Below, in pieces: positions 25,366-33,100 of a DNA stretch of 64,000 bases (position 1 is its first letter; each line of letters opens with the position of its first letter). Source of the stretch: Massilia pinisoli (GTDB taxonomy: Bacteria; Pseudomonadota; Gammaproteobacteria; Burkholderiales; Burkholderiaceae_D). The position numbers and the translations under genes were made by a program. The stretch covers positions 1 to 64,000 of the forward strand of contig NZ_JANUGW010000015.1 of assembly GCF_024753285.1 (NCBI RefSeq), read 5' to 3'. Under the pieces are notes generated by a model. The model was given only the letters and a program-made list of their open reading frames with translations, had not been told where the DNA came from and ran no database searches.

Positions 25366-26130
25366 ATGATGATCAAACTGTCCCAGTTCCGCCGCGCCGC
25401 CATCGCCCTCGCCCTGACCGCCTGGCTGCCCCTGCAGGCGCACGCCGGCCTGCTCGACGACGACGAGGCACGCAAGGCGATCCTGGACTTGCGCGCCAAG
25501 GTCGCCGCTTTGACACAAGACCTGAACGCCCGCATGGACACGAAGGCCGACAAATCGATCGGTGTCGACATGCTGAACCAGCACGAGCAGACCATGCAGG
25601 AGATTTCGCGCCTGCGCGGCCAGATCGAAGTCCTCGCCAACGAGATCGCCAACGCGCAAAAGAACCAGAAGGACCTGTACGCCGACCTCGACGCCCGCAT
25701 CAAGAAGCTCGAGCCGCGCCAGGAAACGATCGACGGTCAGACGGCCGAAGTGCTGCCGAGCGAAAAGAAGACGTACGACGCCGCGATGGACCTGTTCAAG
25801 TCGGGCGACTACAAGACGGCCGCCACCGCGCTGCAGGACTTCGTCCGCCGCTTCCCCGACTCCGCGTACGCGGCCAACGCGCAGTACTGGCTCGGCAACG
25901 CCTATTACGCGCAGCGCGACTACAAGAACGCAATCGCCGCGCAGGAAGCCGTCGTCGCCAACTACGGCACCAGCGCGAAGGCGCCGGACGCCATGCTCAA
26001 CATCGCGTCCAGCTACACGGAACTGAAGGACAAGAAGAACGCCAAGAAGGCCTTGCAGCACCTCGTCTCGAAGTACCCGGACTCGGCCGCCGCGCAAGCC
26101 GCGAAAGACCGCCTGGCCGCGCTGAAGTAA
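25366..26130 (+). CDS. cpoB: Cell division coordinator CpoB (YbgF)
   Basis: A 254-residue periplasmic protein: signal peptide (1-27, ending AHA), an N-terminal trimerising coiled coil (about 33-110) and C-terminal TPR repeats (about 130-250; AMDLFKSGDYKTAATALQDF, then ANAQYWLGNAYYAQRDYKNAI). It coordinates peptidoglycan synthesis with Tol-driven constriction. The ATG could also be the second codon. Confidence 0.94.
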   Translation: MMIKLSQFRRAAIALALTAWLPLQAHAGLLDDDEARKAILDLRAKVAALTQDLNARMDTKADKSIGVDMLNQHEQTMQEISRLRGQIEVLANEIANAQKNQKDLYADLDARIKKLEPRQETIDGQTAEVLPSEKKTYDAAMDLFKSGDYKTAATALQDFVRRFPDSAYAANAQYWLGNAYYAQRDYKNAIAAQEAVVANYGTSAKAPDAMLNIASSYTELKDKKNAKKALQHLVSKYPDSAAAQAAKDRLAALK

Positions 26131-26161
26131 GCCGCGCGTGTCCGTATTGCACCGTGACCGT

Positions 26162-26190
26162 TTGACACGGTCGCGGTTCCCCCCTATAAT
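26162..26190 (+). promoter_or_regulatory. Consensus sigma-70 promoter of tRNA-Lys
   Basis: TTGACA and TATAAT, both perfect, are separated by 17 bases. The -10 ends 12 bases before the tRNA. It is one of the few perfect sigma-70 promoters I noticed in the window. Confidence 0.93.
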
Positions 26191-26202
26191 CTTGCTTCTT
26201 TC

Positions 26203-26278
26203 GGGTCGTTAGCTCAGTTGGTAGAGCAGCGGACTTTTAATCCGTTGGTCGCTGGTTCGAGCCCAGCACGGCCTACCA
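26203..26278 (+). tRNA. tRNA-Lys (anticodon TTT)
   Basis: A 76-base cloverleaf: acceptor arms GGGTCGT and ACGGCCT, D-arm AGCTCAGTTGGTAGAGC, anticodon loop CTTTTAA, T-arm GCTGGTTCGAGCCCAGC and an encoded CCA end. Confidence 0.97.
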
Positions 26279-26298
26279 GAATTCAGCAGCAGCAAGCA

Positions 26299-26330
26299 AG
26301 GCGTGACGAGTGATCGTGACGCCTTTTTTG
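26299..26330 (+). terminator. Terminator of tRNA-Lys
   Basis: AGGCGTGACGA pairs with TCGTGACGCCT (one G-G mismatch, 4-base loop) and is followed by TTTTTTGTTTTT. It lies 20 bases after the tRNA. Confidence 0.9.
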
Positions 26331-26344
26331 TTTTTATCGTCCGC

Positions 26345-26887
26345 TCAAGCCGTCATTGCCTGGAGCGCCTCGATGTCGTCCGGGTCGCGCGCCAACCGCT
26401 CCGCCGCCGCGCGGATCTTGCGGTAGTAAATTCCGTTGCGCACACCGCGATAATCCATGTACGCCTCCGCGACGGGGTCCGGCCGCTTCTCGCGCCGCGC
26501 CCGGTCGATCAGCACTTGCAGATAGCGCGTGCCCGTCCGGATGTTCGTCGCCTCGTCGATGAAGGCGGGGCTGTCGTGGAACGCGTCGGCGGCGGCGTAC
26601 AGCGCGGGCTCGGTGCAGCGCTCGGCGGGCGGCTTGCACAGGTTATCGAGCCGGAACAGCTCGCGGTTCGCCACCTTCAGCACCTGCATCAGCCCGCGCG
26701 CGCTGCTGCCCGCGGGCTGGGCGCAGGCATCGAAGCGCGACTCCATATAGATCTGGCAGACGATGACCGAGTCCGGCAGGCCCGAGCGGTTGTTGTCGTG
26801 TACGAGCCGGTGGATCTCGCGCAGGCGCGCGACCGGGGCCGGGCACGCCAAGGCGCTGCTTTGCTGTGGAACAGTCCGGTCGGCCAT
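26345..26887 (-). CDS. Lytic transglycosylase-like protein without obvious signal peptide
   Basis: A 180-residue protein with an SLT/lysozyme-like core: the putative catalytic Glu in YMESRFDAC, then GSSARGLMQVL, NIRTGTRYLQVLI and EAYMDYRG. This order resembles the SLT domain (ES..G..GLMQ...N...G..YL...AY). I chose the start at 26887 because of the GGAGG ribosome site; it gives no clear export signal. It may be a degenerate or phage-type muramidase. It is convergent with tRNA-Lys. Confidence 0.65.
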   Translation of the reverse strand: MADRTVPQQSSALACPAPVARLREIHRLVHDNNRSGLPDSVIVCQIYMESRFDACAQPAGSSARGLMQVLKVANRELFRLDNLCKPPAERCTEPALYAAADAFHDSPAFIDEATNIRTGTRYLQVLIDRARREKRPDPVAEAYMDYRGVRNGIYYRKIRAAAERLARDPDDIEALQAMTA

Positions 26888-27059
26888 ATCGCCCTCCTTC
26901 GTCGTCACGACCCTATCGTGCTATCCGTCTTGCATGCTCGGTTTGCGCACGCTCAGCGGGAGGCGAGCTTTGATTGCTTCGACTCAAGTGTTCCATGGGT
27001 CCACCGCTCGATAATTTCCGATTGAAATGCTCCTGTCCCGCAACCAAGGAACCCGCGCC

Positions 27060-28040
27060 ATGCCCCTCGATCTCTCCGACACCCTCGTCGTCGGCATCTC
27101 CGCCACTGCCCTGTTCGACCTGGCGGAAGCCGACGCCGTCTACAAAGCCAGGTACGCCAAGAATCCCCTGAGCGCGTTGGAGGAATACCGCGCCTGCATG
27201 CTCGAACGCGAAAGCGAGCCGCTGCGCGACGGCACCGGCATGGCGCTCGTGCGCGCCCTGCTCGGCCTCAACCGCTACGCCGAGTCCGACGCGAAGCCGC
27301 TCGTCGACGTCGTCGTCATGTCGCGCAACAGTCCGGAAACGGGCGTGCGCGTCTTCAACAACATCCGTTCGCGCGGCCTGTCGATCGCGCGCCATGCGTT
27401 CACCGGGGGCGAATCCGTCGTCGACTACCTGGACGCGTTCGACGTCGACCTGTTCCTGACGACCAACGTCGAAGACGCCCAGCGCGTGATCGACGCGCAG
27501 GCGTGTGCCGCAGCCGTCCTGAAACCGCCGCCGCATGCGGCCGAGGCGCCGCCGGACGACCAGGTGCGCATCGCGTTCGACGGCGACGCCGTGCTGTTCG
27601 ACGAATCCAGCGCGCTCGTGGTCAAGACGGACGAAAAGCAGAACGAGCCGACGAACGACGGCCCGTACGCGATCCTGCTGCGCAAACTGGCGCGCCTGCA
27701 GCAGCGGCTGCCGTTCGGCGCGGACGTGTCGCCCGTGCGCATCGCCATCATCACGGCGCGCAGCGCGCCGGCCGAGATGCGAGTCATCAACACCTTGCGC
27801 CACTGGGGCGTGTACGTGAACGAGATCTTCTCCCTCGGCGGCGTGGCGAAGTCGAAGATCGTCAAGGCATTCCGCGCCCACCTGTTCTTCGACGACCAGG
27901 ACCTGCACCTCGACCCCGCGGCGCGCCACGTCCCGTCGGGGCGGGTGCCCTACCGCTCCGATTCGCCGCTGTTCACACCGCTGCCGCTCGACTTGTCCGC
28001 CGACCCGCCGCTGCTCGTGGAAAAAGTCGAGGCGGGCTGA
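27060..28040 (+). CDS. 5'-nucleotidase (cytosolic 5'-nucleotidase I family)
   Basis: A 326-residue protein resembling the bacterial members of the eukaryotic cN-I family (Pfam 5_nucleotid, PF06189), which dephosphorylate nucleoside monophosphates. Recognisable blocks are VVVMSRNSPETGVRVFNNIRS, the acidic VRIAFDGDAVLFDE motif with the HAD-type Asp pair, IAIITARSAPAEMRVINTLR and HLFFDDQDLHL. The start at 27060 has AAGGA upstream. The last 91 bases overlap the 3' end of the convergent pbpC. Confidence 0.85.
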   Translation: MPLDLSDTLVVGISATALFDLAEADAVYKARYAKNPLSALEEYRACMLERESEPLRDGTGMALVRALLGLNRYAESDAKPLVDVVVMSRNSPETGVRVFNNIRSRGLSIARHAFTGGESVVDYLDAFDVDLFLTTNVEDAQRVIDAQACAAAVLKPPPHAAEAPPDDQVRIAFDGDAVLFDESSALVVKTDEKQNEPTNDGPYAILLRKLARLQQRLPFGADVSPVRIAIITARSAPAEMRVINTLRHWGVYVNEIFSLGGVAKSKIVKAFRAHLFFDDQDLHLDPAARHVPSGRVPYRSDSPLFTPLPLDLSADPPLLVEKVEAG

Positions 28041-30157
28041 CCGGAGCCGTCCGCCCCGCGCACCTCGAAGGGGACGGCGGCGACCGCCCGGCCATCGCTC
28101 CCCACCAGCTTCAATTCGTGTTTGCCCGGCTGCGGCGCCCACGTGGCGGCGACGTCGGCCGGCCCCATATTCGTGCCGTCCAGCTCCCAATGCAGGTCCG
28201 CGCCGCCGTACGCACGGAACGTCATGCGCTGCAGCGGCGCCGGGATGTCCGGGTCGAGGGCGATGACACTGTCCGCGGCGGGATACGCGATCCGCGGCGT
28301 GCGCTTTGCGGGCGCCAGCAGCTCCACGACGGCAGTCTCCGTGCCGCGCACGAACCACTCGGCGCGCTCCGGCTCGATGGCGGGCACGAAACGCACCGTC
28401 TGGCGCACGAGGCCAGCCGGCGCGGCCGGCGCGCGGCTGGGGCGGTCGCGGTGCAGGTAGTCCATCACGTCGCGCCACAGCGGGGCGGCGCCGGACACAC
28501 CGGACACGTCCCACATCGAGCGCCCATCGAAATTCCCCACCCACACGCCGACCGTGTAGCGGTCCGAGAAACCCACGCACCAGTTGTCGCGCATGTCCTT
28601 GCTGGTGCCCGTCTTGACGGCGCTCCAGAAGCCCGTCGCCAGCTCGTTCGACAGGCCGAACGTCGTGCTGCGCGCAGCGCGGTCGGACAGGATGTCGGCC
28701 ACGATGAAGGTCGCGCGCGCATCCAGCACGCGCCGCTTGGCGGAGGTGGCGCGCGGCACGAACGTCACGCCGTCCTGCAGGCCGCCATTCGCCAGCGTGC
28801 GGTAGGCGTTCGCCAGTTCCAGCAGGCTGACGTCGCCCGAGCCGAGCGCCAGCGACCAGCCGTAGAACTCGGGCGCTTCCGTGAGGCTCGTGATGCCCAG
28901 CAAGCGCAGGCGCTCGTGGAAGCGCTCGAGCCCCGCCAGCATCAACGTGCGCACGGCGGGGACGTTGAGCGAGCCCGCGAGACTCGTGCGCACGCTGGCG
29001 GCGTCGCGGTATTGATGGTCGTAGTTCTGCGGCACGTACAGGCCGCCGACGGTCGGGATGTCGACCGGCGTGTCGTCCAGCAGCGACGCGGCCGTCAACT
29101 GGCCCCGTTCCAGCACCAGCTCGTACAGGAACGGCTTCAACGTGGAGCCGGCCTGGCGCAGCGACGTCACGCCGTCGACCTCGCCCGCACCGCCGTTCGC
29201 GACGTAGGCCAGCACCTCGCCGCTCGCATTGTCGATGACGACGACGGCGCCGTCCCCCACGTTGCGCTCGGCCAGTTCGGCCAGGCGGCGATGCAGCGCG
29301 GCGGCGGCGAAGCGCTGCAGGCCCGCGTCGAGGGTGCTGCGCACGACGCTGCCCGGGCCGCCGCCCAACCGGCGCGCCAGTTGCGGCGTCGTGCCCGTGG
29401 TCGCCGCAACGGGCGCAGATGACGGCGGCGCCGCGCGCGCGAACGCGGCGTCGACTTCCCATTCGATGGTCCCGCAATCCGTGCGTGGATCGAGCTCGCG
29501 CGCGAGTGCGCACGCGCGCCGCGCGACGAGCGCGGGCGCCGCCGTGGGCGCGCGCAGCAGGCTCGCGAGGATCGCGGCCTCGCCCGCGTCGAGTCCGGAC
29601 GGCGCCTTGCCGAACAACCCGCGCGCGGCGGCGCCGATGCCTTGCAGCTCGCCACGGTAGCTGGCCAGGTTCAGATAGGCTTCGAGGATCTGGCGCTTGC
29701 TCCATCCCGCTTCCAGCTCGCGCGCCGCCAGCGCCTGGTCCCATTTGCGTACCCACGTGCGGCCGGCCGATCGGGGCGCCAGCTTCGGGTCGAGCAGGCC
29801 CGCGAGCTGCATCGTGATCGTGGACGCGCCGCGCGTGCGCGTGCCGGTGGCGCCGAACAGGTTGTCCCACGCGGCCTTGCCGATGGCCTGGAAGTCGATG
29901 CCGCCGTGTTCCATGAAGCGCTGGTCTTCCGCCTGCAGCACCGCGCGGCCGACGGTCGGCGAGATGTCGTCCAGCGCCACCCACGGCGTGCGCCGGCCTG
30001 CCATGTCGACGCGCACCGCGGCGATCGTCTCGCCATGGCGGTCCAGCAAAGTGGCGTCCGACGAGCGCCACGCCGACTTGACGTCCTGCGGCGTGGGCAC
30101 GGCGGCCCACAGCGGGACCGCGACCAGCAGCAGCAACCACGCAGCCCTCGCCTTCAC
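27950..30157 (-). CDS. pbpC: Penicillin-binding protein 1C
   Basis: About 735 residues: an N-terminal export/anchor segment, a glycosyltransferase domain with AEDQRFMEHGGIDF and TRGASTITMQLA, a transpeptidase domain with SxxK in GSTLKPF, SLN in GSLNVP and KTG in AVKTGTSKD, and the C-terminal BiPBP_C domain. It is a class A peptidoglycan synthase. The GTG start at 30157 has TGAGG upstream and lies 7 bases after the A2M stop; an ATG at 30187 inside the A2M gene is the alternative. Pairing with A2M matches the yfhM-pbpC arrangement of E. coli. Its tail is Ser/Gly-rich and overlaps the convergent nucleotidase gene. Confidence 0.93.
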   Translation of the reverse strand: MKARAAWLLLLVAVPLWAAVPTPQDVKSAWRSSDATLLDRHGETIAAVRVDMAGRRTPWVALDDISPTVGRAVLQAEDQRFMEHGGIDFQAIGKAAWDNLFGATGTRTRGASTITMQLAGLLDPKLAPRSAGRTWVRKWDQALAARELEAGWSKRQILEAYLNLASYRGELQGIGAAARGLFGKAPSGLDAGEAAILASLLRAPTAAPALVARRACALARELDPRTDCGTIEWEVDAAFARAAPPSSAPVAATTGTTPQLARRLGGGPGSVVRSTLDAGLQRFAAAALHRRLAELAERNVGDGAVVVIDNASGEVLAYVANGGAGEVDGVTSLRQAGSTLKPFLYELVLERGQLTAASLLDDTPVDIPTVGGLYVPQNYDHQYRDAASVRTSLAGSLNVPAVRTLMLAGLERFHERLRLLGITSLTEAPEFYGWSLALGSGDVSLLELANAYRTLANGGLQDGVTFVPRATSAKRRVLDARATFIVADILSDRAARSTTFGLSNELATGFWSAVKTGTSKDMRDNWCVGFSDRYTVGVWVGNFDGRSMWDVSGVSGAAPLWRDVMDYLHRDRPSRAPAAPAGLVRQTVRFVPAIEPERAEWFVRGTETAVVELLAPAKRTPRIAYPAADSVIALDPDIPAPLQRMTFRAYGGADLHWELDGTNMGPADVAATWAPQPGKHELKLVGSDGRAVAAVPFEVRGADGSGQPASTFSTSSGGSADKSSGSGVNSGESER

Positions 30158-30164
30158 GCCGGCC

Positions 30165-33100
30165 TCACTGCACGACGACACCGGCATTCGGCACCTCGCC
30201 GAACATCTCCGGCGCATACATGGCTTCCACGCGCGTGGACGGCAGCGAGAAGTGGCCCTCGTTGTTCAGCCGCACCGTGTATTCGACGGTGAAGCGGCCC
30301 TTCGGCACCCATTCGTAGTACGCGCGGTAACCGGCGTGCGTGCGCTCCTCGAACGCGGGCCACGTCCAGCCGGTGCGGCGTTCGCCGGCCGTCGCGATGC
30401 GCGCATCGCGGCCCAGGCCCGAACCGAGCACGCTGGCGCCGGCCGGGATCGGATCGTCGACGACGACCCACGTCATGTCGGACTGCGCATCGATGTCGAG
30501 GTGCACGCGGTAGACGTCGCCACGCGACCACGCGCCCTTCGTCTTTTGCTCGACGGGCGTGACGGTGCGCGCGATGCGGTAGCCGGACGACAGCGGCGCC
30601 GCGAGGGGCACGGCCGCGAGGCTCTGCACGGTCGCCCACGGCTTGCCGCCGCCGAGCTGGCGCAACGTGAGCGTCCCCGGGCCCTGCGGCCATCCCTGGA
30701 GCACCGTCGCGGGCACGGGCCCCGTCCAGCTGACGGGCTTGCCGTCCGCGCCCGTCGTCACGATGTTCGCGTTGCCCGTCACCGGTTCGCGCTCGTAGGT
30801 CTCGGAAAACCGCTTCAGCGCGACGACGCCCCACGCATTGGCCGTCGTCGTGTCCCAGTGGCCGTGGTGCTGGCGTCCCAGCGTGCCGCGCGCGAGGCGG
30901 CCCGCGTCGATCTTCCATGCCGGGTCGTCCAAGGTCGCCAGCAGCAGGCGGTTGGCGTTGACGTCGGCGGACGTCATGAGCCACCACCAGCCGTCCGCGC
31001 GCTCCGTCGAAAAGCCCATGGTCGTGCCCTGCAGGTTCAGGCGCGCGCGCAGCACCTGCGTGGCCTCGGCCAGCCGTTCGTCGCGCCGCGGCAGGTCGTG
31101 CGTACGCTTCAGGATCAGGTACCAGTCGATGACGGCCGACGTGGGCCACAGGTTCGGCCGGATGTCGATCGAGTCCAGCATGGCCGGCTGCACCGTCGTG
31201 TCGCGCGACAGCGCCTCCAGCGCGGCCAGCTTGCGCACCGCGAGCTCGCCCGCGGCGCGCGGATTGCCGCGCACGACCTTCCCTTCGACGAACCCGGCGA
31301 GGCCCGCTTCCATGCGGCCGCGCAGCTCGTCGGGAATCGCGTAGCCCGCTTCGTTCGTCACGGACAGCACGTAGGCCGTGAGCACGTCGCTGCCCTCGTC
31401 CATCGGCGCGAAATACTTGACGAGGCCATCGCTGTCCAGGTGCGCCGGCAACGTGGCCACGACCTTGTCCCACATCGCGCGGTCCTGCAGCGCGACGGCA
31501 CGCGACGTGCGCTGCTCGAAGCAGGAATAGGGATACGCCGCCATGTAGTCGTGCACGCCGGGCAGCTCGCCGCCCAGGCGCGCCAGCAACGTCGTGCGGA
31601 TGCCGCCGCGGCCCGGCAGCGCATCCTTCGGCCGCTCGATGGGCATCGTCTGCGTGCCGTCGACCTGCACGAGCGTCGCCTGCAAGGTGCGCACGGGGAC
31701 GGCGGCGCTCACCTGCTGCGTCACGCGCATGCGGTCGCCCGCGCCGTCGCCGGCGGCCGCGACGTCCCACTGCAGCTTGCCCACGCCGACGGGCACCGTG
31801 TAGTCCCAGCCGATCTCGCGCGCTTCGCCCGGTTCCAGCGCGATGTCCTGGCGGGGCAGCGCCTGCGCCTTGCCGGCATCCGCCGCGACGGCCGCATCGA
31901 GGCGCACGGCAAGCCGGTGGTCGGACGCGTTGCGCACCGTGAAGCCGGCGCGCAGCCGGTCGCCCTCGCGCACCTGCGGCGGCAGGCCCGCGACCACCAT
32001 CAGGTCTTGCGTCGTGCGGATGTCCGTCGCGCCCGTGCCGAACATGCCGGCGCCGCTGTTTGCCACGGCGACGATGCGGAACGACGTGAGCGAATCGTTC
32101 AGCGGCACGTCGACGTGCGCCTCGCCGTTCGCGTCGAGGACGACCTTGCCCTTCCACAGCAGCAGCGTCTCGAACAGTTCGCGTCCGGCACCGCGGCCGC
32201 CACCGCCGCCGTGCGGGAACGCCTTGCGGCCGAAGTGGCGCTTGCCTACCACCTGCATCTGCGCCGTCGACGTCTCCACCTGCAGGGTGCGCTCGCGCAT
32301 CATCGTCTCGAGCAGGTCCCAGCTCGTGTTGGGCATCAGTTCCAGGAGGCCCGCGTCGACGGCGGCCACGGCGACTTCCGTGCCGGCGGCGGGCCGCGCG
32401 CCGTCCGGGCCGCGCACGCGGATCGCGACGTGCGCCTGCTCGCGCACCTTGTACACGGGCTTGTCGGCCGCGACGTCGACCTTCAGCTCGTGGCCGCGCC
32501 AGCCCACGCGGATCGGCGCGATTCCGAGTTTATAGGCGGGCTTGCCGAGGTCCACGAGCGCCGTCGGCTGCACGCCCGTCACGCGGCCGCGCACGACGAG
32601 GGCCGACACGAACACGTTCGGCGCATAGCTCGCTTTCACGGGAATCGAGATCGTCTGGTCGCGGCCCGACAAGTGCCGCACATACGTGTCGAGGATGCCT
32701 TCGCGCTCCACGGTCACGAGCACGGTCGCGCGCCGGAATGGGCTGCGTACCTGGAAGCGCGCCTCCTCGCCCGGCTCGTAGCGCTTCTGCGCGGGCAGCA
32801 GGTCGATGCGGTCGTGGTCCGCCGTCGCGAACCATTGGTCTTCGTCGCCCGCCACATACACTTCGCGGTGCGTCGCGGCCACGCGCTGCTGCGGATCCGT
32901 CGCACGGGCGCGCAGGATCAGGTCGCCGTCGACGGGTGCCTTCGTGTCGCACAGCAGCAGGCCCCGTTCGTCCGTCGTGCCGCTGCACGCGTCGCCCACG
33001 CGCTTGATCTCGCTGCTGTTCTCGTACGCGTAAAAGCCGCCGACGAGGCGGCGCCGGTGCGAATACGTCATGCGCTTCAGGAGGTCGACCGTCACCGGCA

